Positions 21,432 to 33,083 of a DNA stretch of 64,000 nucleotides are shown piece after piece (the stretch's first letter is position 1; every line of letters begins with the position of its first letter). The translations under genes were made by a program, and so were the position numbers. This DNA comes from Hymenopellis radicata (Eukaryota > Basidiomycota > Agaricomycetes > Agaricales > Physalacriaceae): contig JADNRX010000012.1 of NCBI GenBank assembly GCA_015501595.1, positions 62,001 through 126,000 on the forward strand. The letters are read 5' to 3'. The notes beneath the pieces are model-generated. The model was not told the DNA's origin. It saw nothing but the letters and a program-made list of their open reading frames with translations, and ran no database searches.

Positions 21432-22190
21432 TTGCCGCCAATGCATCGCAGGGGCGTCGGCCTCGCCGCATTTGACAGACACGAACAATCGAAACGGCAG
21501 TTTGCCGAGTTGTCCAATGCCCTCTCGAAAACGCAGATAGAGCACCTCCAGGCGCAGCTCACCCAGTTCCGGACTGCCCTTGCCCATTTCGCCTCGACAC
21601 ATCGCGACTCCATTCGACGCGACCCCACATTCCGGCATGCATTTCAGCAAATGTGTTCCTCGATAGGCGTCGATCCGCTAGCTGGCCCGCGGAAAGGCGG
21701 GTGGTGGGCAGAGATGCTCGGGCTCGGCGACTGGCAATATGAACTCGGCGTGCAAATCGTCGACGTCTGCGTTAGCACACGAGATCGGAACGGAGGCATG
21801 ATCGAGATGAGCGAGCTCGTGCGTCTCGTGAGCAAACTGCGTGGCGTCAGCGGAGGAGTTATCGACGAGGACGATGTCATGCGAAGTATCAAGACCTTGC
21901 AGCCGCTTGGTGCTGGTTACCAGGTGGTGGAGATCGGTGGAAGGAAGTTGGTACGCAGTGTGGTCAAGGAATTGGATGATGATCAAACTGTCGTTCTCTC
22001 AATCGCGAATGAGCTTGGAGGACGAGTTGTAGAGGGCGACCTGATACGAAGCAAAGGTTGGACAAGAGGGCGAGCGTCAGCAGCATTGGAGAACATGTTG
22101 ATCAGAGATGGTTTATGCTGGATAGATGAGCAGGATGAACGAGATGGCAGGGCATATTGGATACCGTCTGCTATGCAATGGAATGAATAA
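21432..22190 (+). CDS. SNF8: ESCRT-II subunit SNF8/Vps22 (EAP30)
   Basis: Core subunit of ESCRT-II, which sorts ubiquitinated cargo into multivesicular endosomes. Uninterrupted 252-residue frame, the usual length. It begins MHRRGVGLAAFDR (the second in-frame ATG at 21441 fits the family best) and continues with a helical segment, the EAP30 landmarks FRHAFQQMCSSIGVDPLA and WWAEMLGLGDWQYELGVQIV, and two winged-helix domains, the second containing the RGRASAALENMLIRDGL and YWIP stretches. No introns, unlike its neighbours. Confidence 0.95.
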   Translation: MPPMHRRGVGLAAFDRHEQSKRQFAELSNALSKTQIEHLQAQLTQFRTALAHFASTHRDSIRRDPTFRHAFQQMCSSIGVDPLAGPRKGGWWAEMLGLGDWQYELGVQIVDVCVSTRDRNGGMIEMSELVRLVSKLRGVSGGVIDEDDVMRSIKTLQPLGAGYQVVEIGGRKLVRSVVKELDDDQTVVLSIANELGGRVVEGDLIRSKGWTRGRASAALENMLIRDGLCWIDEQDERDGRAYWIPSAMQWNE

Positions 22191-22269
22191 ACTACAACAA
22201 GATCTACGATAATTTATGAAACTAACTAGTCACTGTAAGCGATAGCCGTCAAATTAAATATCTGGGACT

Positions 22270-24178
22270 TTACCTAGTCTCCATCTTGACCGGGGCAGCG
22301 TCATACGTCCGGAACGAACGCGTTCTGACCTCCAAGGTCCTCATGTTGACCAACACCAGTGTCCCCGTAGATGCAAAGTCGGGCACCAACACAAGCCTAC
22401 ATTGCGTTTTGCCGTCTTCACCCAGAGCAAGTTTTGTCGCAAAGCGTCCCTGGCCACCACGAAATACACATCGGGCGTGCCATGGAATAAAAAGGGATCG
22501 CTCTGGTGATACGGATGACACCAAAGCGTATCTGGTGCAGTCGGAGCCATATGTCTCCACCTCAGCGTCGACTCTAATATCGAGAGACGCGTAGCAGGAG
22601 GGGATGCCAAATATTTAAACATGTCGTTCAATGGTTGGCCCGAGTTGACTAGTATAGTGCGCGAAATTGCGGTCCTCTCCTCTGCGCCAGCACCCAAACG
22701 AAGGTATGTCGGGTTTGTTTCACATGAAAAACTGGGTAGAGATGACACCGGGCCCATCATTGCACGCGGGAACGGTTGTTGCGGTAAAATGGCGCCGCAA
22801 GGATCGTTCTCCCCAGGCAATATGTGAATGGGCATTACAGATCCCACGTCTTGCAAATAGCCGGACAGAATCGAGGTAGGATGAGGAGAGAACGCAGACG
22901 CGTCCTGTCCGTACCGCCCGCGCTGCGCGATTCACAACATCAGCATCGCATATTATATGCATACATTGAACAACGTACCGTTTTCTTGTCGTCTGGATCC
23001 GACTTGACAGGTTCCGTTTTGGATGCAGGCGCGAAAGAGTTTCCTGCTATGATGAGCCGAGAGATTTGAGCGGCCGACAGTTGGTCATCAACACCTCCCT
23101 CTTCTCCAGAAAGGTACTCGGTCAACATCTCCAGCGACGCGTCCGGAGAGGTCGACGAACCCACAGAGAGACCAGACACCACGGCTATCCATTCGTCGGT
23201 GAGGTCTTCAACATTGTTTTCTACGAAACGTTATTCAAGACTTAAAGCACGAGTCGATAACGCGTACCATCCACGTCCATTGCATCCTCCCCTCGGTCGA
23301 ATCTATCTGGGGCGGCATGCCAGCAAAGCACATGTCGACAACCTCAAAATCGCCACTCATCGTCTCCATACCAAGAACGCCCATCACAACTCCAGTCACC
23401 AACCGCGCGGCTTTTATCCGCTCGCCCACAAGTTTTAAGCGCCCCGACTCGTCTTCAAGCATGATGGTGTCCTCGGGCGAACAGAATTTGGTGGGCGGGG
23501 GCGGTGGAGGTATCGAGTGCTTCAGACAGCATAAGTAAAATGACTCCTAGCGCGAGAGTTACCAATACTCACGTCGCGTGCAATATCTACCAACACATTG
23601 GGTTTGAGTGGCATATCCAGGTAGACAGTACCGACGATCCAACAGAGCTTGTTTTTCACAATCTCGAGTACACGAGGTACAAGCACAGGACTCCCTACAG
23701 ATCAATTGAGGTGGCGTGTATATACAAGGTAGGTGGTACTCACCGTCGACATCTCGCCACCTTTGACGCGCCTGTTCCTCAACGGAGGCGCGAATACCCT
23801 TGAGCCTGTGGTAGTAGATGTTTGAGTATTGATGGTGGTAGGATTTTTCTGCTTTGTTTATCCGGAAAGAGGGCGTTTCGCTTGTGGGATCCAGGACGAA
23901 TGTCGTAGCACGACGAGGAAGTGTGGAAGACGGGCTATTCTCTGATGTGGGTACTTGATAGTGACGGAAGGGATCCCTGACACGTACATTGGCTCAACTT
24001 CGGCATGGTAACAGGTAAACGCGAAAATTGACGCGTCGATGGTCGTGGTCGTGAAACAAGGGTGGTCTGCACACGTGCCAGGCATTTTTCCATTGATCAT
24101 GATGCGTCCGCCCAGCTGTACTTTAATTTTAAAGTAGTACTTATCATAGGGTACGTACTTTGGAAACGCGAAATCCAT
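22270..24178 (-). CDS. POLD2: DNA polymerase delta subunit 2 (p50), with two apparent one-base frameshifts
   Basis: B-subunit of DNA polymerase delta, a calcineurin-like but catalytically inactive scaffold for lagging-strand synthesis. Exons (minus strand) 23988-24178, 23744-23934, 23573-23694, 23268-23519, 22979-23220 and 22270-22922. Landmarks are TSETPSFRINKAEKSYHHQY, KLCWIVGTVYLDMPLKPNVL, LEDESGRLKLVGERI, PIHILPGENDP and QQPFPRAMMGP. Frame breaks are implied between FAGMPPQ and AMDVDE (about 23300-23330, a C run) and between PDVYF and GGQGRFATKL (about 22455-22470). The gene is essential elsewhere, so assembly error is more likely than decay. The first exon (MDFAFPKYV..) is unlike the family and the start is uncertain. 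Confidence 0.85.
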
Positions 24179-24245
24179 TAAGATACAAGAGACCGTGGAA
24201 CTTCTTCATGTAGGTAATACTTGGAATCTCAGAAGATACAAAATT

Positions 24246-26716
24246 CTACAAGGCAAGATCTGCAGTCACATCCAGCCCATCCCTCAGTTGTCCGCAAATT
24301 TCCACAGGAGCACCTGTAGCCGTATAAACACGAAGGCCGATGGTTACCGCATCTGCCTCCTCATTGAGCGGTGGCGAGGGTGTGAAATCCGAAGGTGGAA
24401 CATTGTCTGAGTCTGCATCGTCGTCGTCGTCGTCCGTCTTCTCATCTTTACCGTCATCATCGACGTCTTTGGCTTCATCCGCCTTTACGCTTTCACCCTC
24501 ATTGTCAGGCTTATCCTTTTTATCTGCTTCCTTATCCTCCTCGTCATCACCATCGTCCTCGACTTCGCCGTCTTGCTGAGCTTTGACCTTCGCCTTTTCT
24601 TTCAGCTCGAGTAGATTCTGTCCAGCGAGGATATCAAGTGGGATGGGTAGGTACTGATTTTGAGTACCGGCATCGAAGTCTGACGAAAGCTAAGGACTGG
24701 GAAATTTTATTGAGGTTGGATGCTTACTCATGGCGAGGGACTGGCCCTTAGCTCTTTCCGTTAGGGTACGCGACAGATTGCGACCAGCCCACGCGTCGTT
24801 CCAGTAGTTTAGTGGTCGATAGAGAACACGATCCAAGCGAACCTAATTGGATTCCAGTGCATGTCAGCAAGCGGTGACTTCGGTAAAACAGACGTACATG
24901 AACAACATAGTCTCCTGGGTCAAGATTAACTTCGACATTGACACTCCGAGTATAGAGCCGCGCAGAAGAAGACTCCACAAATGTATGTTTCTCTCCTTTC
25001 TTGAAAACAACGAACTCCAAGGTCCAAAGAGACCGACCAGATATCGCGTCGAAGTAACGTCCATCGAGTTGAGAAAGCACAATGACAGCAGGCGTCGCTT
25101 CTGGGACTGAGATGGTAACTGGGAAAACTTTCTCAGCCACGCTTGAAATAAACCTTGACAACGCACTTACAGGATACGTCTCCAAAGGACCAAGCGGATG
25201 GCACTGGCCTCACAAAAACACGTAACCATTGAGAGGACATGACCCAATGAGAATCAAACAGCAGTGTACGATCGATATCCTGCCAGCAAGACAAGAAGTC
25301 CTTGTCTGGAGGGCGTTATTAGCAGGTGTTCTTGTCACCGGAAGAAAAACAGCTCACATTCCATAACGAACTCGCCGTCGTCTCCAAAGACGTGTCCTAG
25401 TTCGGGCAACACTTCAAGCCATTCCTTGGTCCACTCCTTGGAGCCATCAGACCAAGGACCGTTCCACTCCGATTGCGCCCAAGGATTTCTGACAACCACA
25501 AACTTCTTTCCCCTCACCTCAACTGCGCGGAGAACGGAATACGCATGCGAGCCTTGCAGACCACTAACAGTCACGTTATAGATTCCACTTCGAGTGCTGT
25601 CCAGGCCGCGGAAAGAGACTCCGAAAAGGCGGTCCTGGTTGGCTTTCAGAAGTTCGTCCTTCCAAAATAGCTCTGCGTCAAGGATGTCCTATGCAGCGTG
25701 AGAGGATGTCAGCTTAAAGTGAAGGAAACACCATACGTCAGTCAAGGTACAGGTGGAGATACCGCTAGACATGAAATAAGCTTATGGCATTTGCTGTTTA
25801 CGACATGGACTTACCCTGTGAGATCCTCGATAGCTTCAGAGGCCTGTCCTCCCGACAAGGCTCCATAGCTGCCATAGAGTTTGGCGTATGCCTTCTCAAT
25901 AAGAGGCACCCAGGTCTCGCCGTCGGTTCCAGAGGTCGCAAAATATAGAGACTTGCTACCCTTGCGTGCAGACTCGTTATATCTTTTCTTATCGTTGTGA
26001 TAGAGGGCACGTTCGGCGGCATTCAGTTCTTCGAATTTTGGGATGGATGTGTAGAGCAAACTGAGGACACTTAGATGAGGAACACCATCATGTGGCGTAT
26101 ATAAAAAACACTCACTCGTCAATGATGACAGTGACCCAACGCGAATCCCGAAAGAAGATGAATCCGTACACGCCAATCTTTTCGTCTCTCTGAAGAGTTG
26201 ATTTAGAACTCGCGCATGAAAAGTGGCACGACAACGCACTGCAACACAGAACTTCTCAACCAGACCCTCTGCAGTAGACATGGTTGCTAGTGCCGAGACG
26301 AACCAGCAGTCTCCAAGACGGCCTTGAACGATATCATTAGAGCTAGCCCCATCTACAAAGAAACGCGGATTGTCGAAGAGGTCGGTAACGCGTTTAACAT
26401 CGGCGGGTTCAAGCTCTTCATTTTCAGGCGACTCGAGGCCTTTGAGGCAGCGTTCCCTGTCATTGAATAGATCGAATTCATGATCTCTGCATCCAAATGA
26501 GGTGACAGAACTGGGAGACGATGAGGCGACATACCTGAATTTGCGATTCGTGGCGCGACAGTCCTTAGAGATCCGGGCGACCTTCTCCTTGCACTCACTC
26601 AACGCCTGCTCGAGGTCACCGGTCACGAGGCGACCAGCCTTCTCTGGCTGCTGGCCGAAGGAGACTTGATTCTTTTTCTTGTTGTTACGCTGCGCTTTTT
26701 TCGAGAAGATGCCCAT
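24246..26716 (-). CDS. Calpain-family cysteine protease with acidic tail
   Basis: Papain-fold protease. Exons (minus strand) 26535-26716, 26240-26486, 26116-26189, 25815-26060, 25737-25764 (28 nt), 25358-25688, 25171-25305, 24898-25127, 24728-24842 and 24246-24679, all in phase. The catalytic Cys is in QGRLGDCWFVSAL, the His in GLQGSHAYSVLRAVEV and the Asn in VVRNPW, so the triad is complete. An N-terminal basic region (MGIFSKKAQRNNKKKN) precedes the core. Beta-sandwich segments follow (DRTLLFDSHW, VTISVPEATPAVIVLSQLD, VEVNLDPGDYVVH), then an unusual Asp/Glu/Lys-rich stretch of about 60 residues. Calcium dependence cannot be judged. POLD2 follows on the same strand after only 67 bp. Confidence 0.9.
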
Positions 26717-28790
26717 GTTTCCGAGGATGCCTGTTCCTTCATTGTAAAGGTGTTTATATACCTAGGTCTGAGGCACGAAATCAGGAATTAGGAGATTGAG
26801 CGCTCAGCGCTGGATCTCGAAAGATGCGTACCAAAACGTCGCCGCGGCGCTTGTCGCATATTCTACGGCCTGATATGTCGCCTGAGACGCTTCGAAACAC
26901 ACGCTCAAGAGATGGATATCATGAATGGAACCACTTTTGAGTGCGCCATTTTGAGATAATGCTGGATGATCGCAGTGAGTCGAGTGACTGGTGATCGTTA
27001 ATTTGCGTCTGTTTTTCTCAATCCCAATTAAGTCATGAACACCTGGGGACATGTCGCTCGTCTAAGCGTACTTTACATCGCAGCTACGCACACCTCTATG
27101 CACGTCAGGGCCATTCAGGAGACAGCGCTCAAACGCCTGAGCGCTATTTTTGAGAATGAAGGGTGCTGGCTATCTCCGTTCAGTGGGCGTGGCGCGCGTC
27201 TATTAATGCGTGATGGAGAAGCGGACCCGGGAGAATCTCCGGGATTGTCAGTGCCGGACTGATATCAACCCTGAGGATCTACTACTCAAGGGGTGCAGAA
27301 AACGTGGCGCACGGTCCAGTATGTAAGAGCCGGATCTCGAGTCGCCCCTTCGGGCTCTTTCAATTAAGAGTACTCATTTCCGCGTCATTATAAGTACATA
27401 AAGTCGTTGATTATCGATTGTCATCATGTACATTCCCATCCGCCATCCGCGACGCGCCAGGCTGAAATGACCACGTGCATTTCTTGGGTTAGGGTTATCT
27501 GACCCAAACATTGCATCTTCCCACGCCTACATCGCTATTCTATCGCCAATACGTTTCTACAGGATGAAAAAGAGGACCGCCCTAGATTTAGCTTCATCGT
27601 CAAATTGACAATGTTTCGTGCGAAACATCTTGCTCGCCTTGTTGGTCCCTAACAGTCTCGAGCTCTCGATCATCACCTTCCGTTCATTTCATGGCTGGGC
27701 GGTTTACTCTCGTTGAAACGATAAACGTACAAGGACGCCTTCCTCAGTTGAATCACTGATACGACGTACTCAGCTCGTTTCAAGTTGAATCTAGTCTCCA
27801 TAGCCCCCGAGTCTGGGCCTTTTCTGGGAATTGAGGATTCGCTGTTGATTCGCTGCAAGCAATATCTATGAGCTTTCTACTACTACTGTACTATGTGGTC
27901 CTTACACACTGCTCGAGATATGCCAATCAGCACCGGTGGAATACGACAGTCTACCAAGTAAGTGCCATTACTTTGTTTCTTAAACTAATCCAATCATCAC
28001 AAAGCTTATAAGTAGGGTTTGTTTGGACGGGCTCATTTGTATTACCTCTCATATGGTTCCGAGAACGATGCGGATTACGTTCGATAGGTGTAGTTCTCGT
28101 ATCGCAGTTATTTATTGCTGACAACCGATTACAGGACATCGTTTTTCTGAATTCTTCACATTTGATGATTGCACTAGAAGCCTGGCCCGGGGTGGCAATC
28201 CTGAGCCACTCCATTCTCGAGTCTTTTCTGTGCCTTTAGTTGGCATTCACAAGAGATGTAAGCCTGAAGGCACTGTACATTCAGTTTACCGATCCTTGAA
28301 AGCTTTCCTCTCTTCAGACTAGGCTGCGATCTGGCTGGGAATGACGGCGAAGTGACCATTGATATTGATGGCACGGTAATGTCCGACTCGAGACCTGCTG
28401 TGGGCAAACGCCGGCAAATGGTGGTGATCGTACGGTCTCTGCCTTTTCGATATTCCTCCGAGGCATTGGGTTCAGACTCGTTGGTTTGTGTACCCTGAAG
28501 AATGCTGTTCAACACTCATCACCACGCATATCTCTATTCTCCATGCATCGGTTGTATATGCAACGGCGCGAGAAGGAGAAGACCGACATCAATCAGGAAG
28601 TACCTCATGACATGATGGATGATTCCGGATTGGCTGCTCAAGGTGTGTCCGCTACACGAGTCGGCACTCGTCGTACGGGATCTCCAAGCCATTTCCACAG
28701 CAGAATACGAGCAATCTACAGTACTTAGTAGAGTTTAGTTGAGCTGTAACCAGGGTTGGCAAGTGATGTGCATACAGTAAACGTGACGAA
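26717..28790. other. 2.1-kb gap without a supported gene
   Basis: No conserved domain or clean exon chain is recognised on either strand. A telomere-like GGGTTAGGGTT lies near 27485-27495. It is the largest gene-poor stretch of the housekeeping block and separates the divergent calpain and FHA genes. Confidence 0.4.
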
Positions 28791-28907
28791 ATGGTACAAA
28801 TCGAGGTAAACACAATCTCTCTGCCACCAACGACGTCGAGCTCGTTCGCTCTAAAGGAAAAAGGCATTCCCCCCGGTACACGTTCCCTACACCGACCTTA
28901 CGCGAAC

Positions 28908-30915
28908 ATGCCTGCTCCCCTTACTCAGTCGTCACCGACCCTCCTTTCTGCTTTGCCTGCTCTCTACCTCTATCCTCTGAATGACTCTTTCGTTCCCAAG
29001 CATATCGCGTTGTCAACGCCCGGCCAGCGGGTGAAAATTGGCCGTCAGACCAACGCCAAAACTACACCTGGCGAGCGGAATGGCTACTTTGATTCAAAAG
29101 TACTCAGCCGGGCGCACGCGGAAATTTGGGAAGAAGGAGGAAAGGTGTGTCTCCTGAGGCTTTGCAAAGCTGCTATTAACAGCGCGTTGCAAGATATACA
29201 TCAAGGACGTGAAGAGTAGCAACGGGACCTTCATCAATGGCGAACGGCTGAGCCAGGAGGGCATGGAGAGCGAGCCGTTCGATCTCAAGAGCGACGATAT
29301 AGTTGTATGTCGCTGACACACTCGCTGTTCATTGCTCACAAATTGTTCAGGAATTTGGTATCGACATTGTTGGAGAGGACAACAAGACCATAGTCCACCA
29401 CAAGGTCGCCGCCCGCGTGGTGTGCATATTCAACGAACAGGATGCGCTCATGGCTGCACGATCCGAGCAGCAACACCAGCCCAACTCGACCTCATTACAC
29501 CAATCATCTCTCGCTTCCTCGTCCAATGGCCAGCCCAACATGTCCTCGCTTCCGAACCCTCCCAAGTCCAACCAATTTCCTCCCCGGCTCACTGGAATGG
29601 GCGGCATGGGCGGCTCTATGCGGCCCCCAGGCAAGAGCGGACTGACTTTCGAGCATATCCTCACCAGACTTCAAGGAGAGCTGCAGAAAAGCCGCGATAC
29701 TGGCGCAGAACTCGGTGCTCTCACGGGTTCCATGGGTGAAATTGGCGAGACCCTCGGTGGCACTCTGCCCCCCAATGCCCCCGCGTATCCCAATCCATCA
29801 TCTCTACCTCCCGTGCGGCCGCCTCCGCCTGCCGAAGAGCGACCTGCACCTGCTGAAACAGATGACAAGGGCAAGCGACCTGCCGTTGACGAGTTAATGG
29901 AGAAATTACAAGAGCATGAGCAAAAGGTGAGCTTCATTATCAACAAAAACCCTTCTTCCGTTGCCGATCGCTTCTTCAGGTCCGCGTTCTCGAGGACAAG
30001 CTCAAGGAGCAGGAAGGCATGTGGAACGAGATTCGCGGAATGCTTCTTGCCAAACAGCGGGCGGAGGAGGAGGAACAGGAATACCATCAACAGCGGGAGC
30101 GCGAACGGAATCATCATGATCATGACTATGACGACGACGATTCTAGAAGTATTGCTACTGTCACTGGTGGACTGGAACCGGTAGATGAGGAAGAAGAGCC
30201 CGAAGAGGACTTCTCCCACCATGAGCAGTCTCTAGAACACGAACCAGAACATGACCAGGAAAACGACCAGGAGGAGCGGAAGCAAGAGCACGTTCGCCCT
30301 CGTACACCAGAGCCATCTCTTGCTCTCCAGACTACCCAGCCTTCCGAGCCAGAACCGACACCACAGCCCGATTATAGCTCTCTTATCACTGAACTCACGC
30401 TCAAAGTCTCACAACTTACCGAGCAGCTAGTTGAGAGTCGGGGCGTCATCCGTGGACTGGAGGAGAAGGTCGCGTCATTAAGTATGACGCCTGCGACTCC
30501 CCCGCCTGTTCCTAATATGGAGTGGATGGAGAAGTGGGAAGAGATAGCACGGCGGGTGGGACAAGTTGAGGCGACGGTGGAAAAGGTGAAGGAAACGAGC
30601 ACCGAGAGAAATTGTGTGGAGGAGGTTTTACCTCCAAGCCCACGCAGTCTTTCAAGCGACTCGATGCGCCACAGACGGAGGGGGCGCAGCTCGAGTGTAC
30701 ATAGGGAGGCCATCGACACACTGACGATGGAGGTCCCAAAAACTAACGGGGTGCTCAATGGGAGTGCGGATCTGGTGAAAAAGGAAAATGGCGAGGTCAA
30801 AATTAAAGAGCCTCGTTATGGTCTCGGGCCACGGAAAGATGCGACGATGACTGCACTGGGTATTGTCATATTATCAGTAGCAGCAGCTGCGGTGGTGTGG
30901 AAGGTGAAAGAGTAG
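28908..30915 (+). CDS. FHA-domain tail-anchored protein (SLMAP/Far9-Far10/HAM-4-like STRIPAK component)
   Basis: FHA domain for phosphothreonine peptides, coiled coils and a C-terminal membrane anchor: the architecture of SLMAP and of fungal Far9/Far10 and HAM-4, which tether the STRIPAK phosphatase complex to nuclear envelope/ER and govern hyphal fusion and fruiting. Exons 28908-29144, 29194-29304, 29351-29926 and 29980-30915. FHA landmarks are [27 protein letters not shown] and [19 protein letters not shown] (the conserved GR, SRxHA and SSNGT). Coiled coils include [20 protein letters not shown] and a long Glu/His-rich segment. The anchor is [17 protein letters not shown], six residues from the end. 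An in-frame ATG at 28791 would add 39 residues. Confidence 0.9.
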
Positions 30916-31194
30916 TGGATTTTCTCTATTTTCTCATTCACAGGCGCTGTTCATCATTCGTATTTATTTCTTTATGTATGTATGCCGCGCGTACGCGCAC
31001 GACTTTCTTTAGCTCTTTTAGTTTCTCCTAATTCTCATAGCCCTTGTGGTAACTCTCGACTCGATTTAGTGCGCCACTGGGGATGGCCGAATGGCATCGG
31101 CCGGCAGTCTGTATAGTTCCAAGCCACTGGTGGCTGTGCTGAGTCCTGACCCAGTTCAGTACGTCGAGTCCAGCCGGTAAATAACGTCGACACA

Positions 31195-31591
31195 ATGGCC
31201 AAGTCCAAGAAGTATGTCGCTCTTCCGCCCTGCTGCCCATCGTCTCTTAATGCCATCTCAGCCATACCAACCACAACCAGAGCAAGAAGGCTCACCGTAA
31301 TGGAATAAAAAAGCCAGCAGCTGGTCGCACACGGTCATTGAGGGGTGTACGTGCTTGCTGTTTTATCCAACGGTAGCAAAGCTGACGACCATTTTCGGTG
31401 TAGGTTGACGCCAAGGTCTGTATCGAATTGTTGAGGGCTTGGAGACAAAATTTAATCGATCTATAGTTCCGCCGTAATGCTCGTTTCGCTCTTGTTGGAT
31501 CCGTGCGTCTCTATACTGTCTGTCTCTTACCGTTTCCTGACTTGCTTTGCAGAACAAAGCGCGCGCGGAGGCAAAGGCGGCTGCAGCATAA
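31195..31591 (+). CDS. RPL29: 60S ribosomal protein eL29
   Basis: Small basic protein of the large ribosomal subunit. Five exons: 31195-31211, 31262-31346, 31404-31415, 31467-31502 and 31553-31591. Joined product begins [20 protein letters not shown] and continues [36 protein letters not shown], about 62 residues, the family length. More of the gene is intron than exon, and exon 3 is only 12 nt (Val-Asp-Ala-Lys). All five introns are canonical GT-AG. Confidence 0.96.
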
Positions 31592-32493
31592 CGAACGGGT
31601 AGAAGGACACACCATGAGAGCTCGGTGGAACGCTCGACGCAGTATGCATATGCAGATGTTATGCTTCTCCTCGTTATGAAAAGATCGAAAACTGCAAAAA
31701 CACTCTATTTGGCGTGATGTGAGTTCTGGATCTGTTTGATGATTGACGTCGCGCTTTGGCCGTCGGGATGGTCCAATCTGCACCATTGAAGGAGACGTCG
31801 TTGTCAATGGCCGCTTTCCAAGTCTTACGTCTACAGGTAACAATGAGCTTCGCGCCAGAGCTAGTCGCGTCTTGGCCCACCACTACCCACATACGGCCAG
31901 GCACTCTACAGCTGCCCGTACTCTGGGACTCACACTTCATGTGTTGTCTTAATCTCTACTAGTAGGTACGATGTTCAGCAGCACATCGACAGAGCACAGT
32001 ACGTTCGCGATCATGTCATCTGCCCAGCATATTCCTCAATCCGCTTCTCGTAGTCAAAACGATTCCATGCCCATCGACAATCTAAAACAGATGCTCTTCC
32101 ACTGCCCGTATGCCCAGGCGTATATATGCGTGAATGTCGATCCGAAGAGCAGGAGTCTTTCTATCTTTTGCTTTGCTTTTGCTGCTTCTGATTGTCGAGG
32201 GCTTCTAAGTCGACGTCGAATCCTCATTAAGAGCATCCATCGTGTTTGAGTAGGGTTTGCTGGATCTTTTGAGCAATCTAGTTTGGTTGAAAGCAGTCGC
32301 GCCTGGCCGGCTTCACATAGGTGACCCGGCGTGGCGGTACAGCGACATGCTCCTAGAGGCGAACAGTTGGTGGCTCTACTCACGCCGCTCCTCCTCATTC
32401 GCCGAATATGGATGATTCAGATTTCCTGCCTTCTTTGAAAAGAAGTTCGAGGCCAAATATGCGCAACTTCGCAAAAGGGGCCACACAGAAGCC
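31592..32493. other. Gene-free gap
   Basis: Nothing conserved is recognised. Short open frames overlap on both strands with no domain or splice support. Confidence 0.4.
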
Positions 32494-32499
32494 TATAAA
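32494..32499 (+). promoter_or_regulatory. TATA box of a small gene
   Basis: TATAAA about 100 bp upstream of the ATG at 32595, followed by a pyrimidine-rich leader (TCTTTCTCGCTTCACCCCTT) and a CA-rich start context (CCATCACCATGAG). This is the layout of a strongly expressed fungal promoter. Confidence 0.5.
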
Positions 32500-32594
32500 G
32501 TCTTTCTCGCTTCACCCCTTTCTTCCAACAAGCTCTTTAACCAGAACCATCAACTGCATCATTGTCAGCGCATCTTACCAAACTCTCCATCACC

Positions 32595-32813
32595 ATGAGT
32601 TTATACAACCTCCATCCCGCCTCTTCCTCTTCCCTTTCTTCGACAACATCGAGTCTTACTCTTCGTGAGCGCCGAGGGGTCACTTTATTCATCGAATTCA
32701 CCCGACCTCGCTTGGTTCACGATAATATTCCGGCGAAGGGACAGCTTGGTCCCACAGCTGGTTCATTGCCTCGTCGTCGAAGGAGGGTCGCACCTCCCAG
32801 AGATATCTTGTAG
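32595..32813 (+). CDS. Small hypothetical protein behind a TATA promoter
   Basis: A 72-residue frame with a Ser-rich start (MSLYNLHPASSSSLSS) and a basic C-terminus (LPRRRRRVAPPRD). No homology is recognised and there is no signal peptide. The promoter layout and good start context are the main support; a donor at LRERRG|GTCACT could move the true end into a further exon. Confidence 0.3.
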   Translation: MSLYNLHPASSSSLSSTTSSLTLRERRGVTLFIEFTRPRLVHDNIPAKGQLGPTAGSLPRRRRRVAPPRDIL

Positions 32814-33083
32814 GGGCGCTCTTATTCTTCGTTCATCTTGCGAGTCCCCAGACTGCAGATGAACATGTTCTAATCTTCACAATCTGTCGACTGAACCTAT
32901 ATCACATTTCGCAATACCATTCTTCTTTTCCCGGCCCTCTGAGTAATGAATCAGTATCGTCAGATTATTTGGCTCGAGTAGGCGTATCTCAACAGAGTAA
33001 GTATACCGAATAGAGGTAAACAGGCGGAATGTAATGTGCAAAGTACTAAAGTGTGGCGCTCCGCAAGTGCACTTCGACAAGAG

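Noticed and set aside
27035..28728. Several 60-110 codon frames on both strands
   Set aside because: They overlap one another, lack domains and lack paired splice signals.
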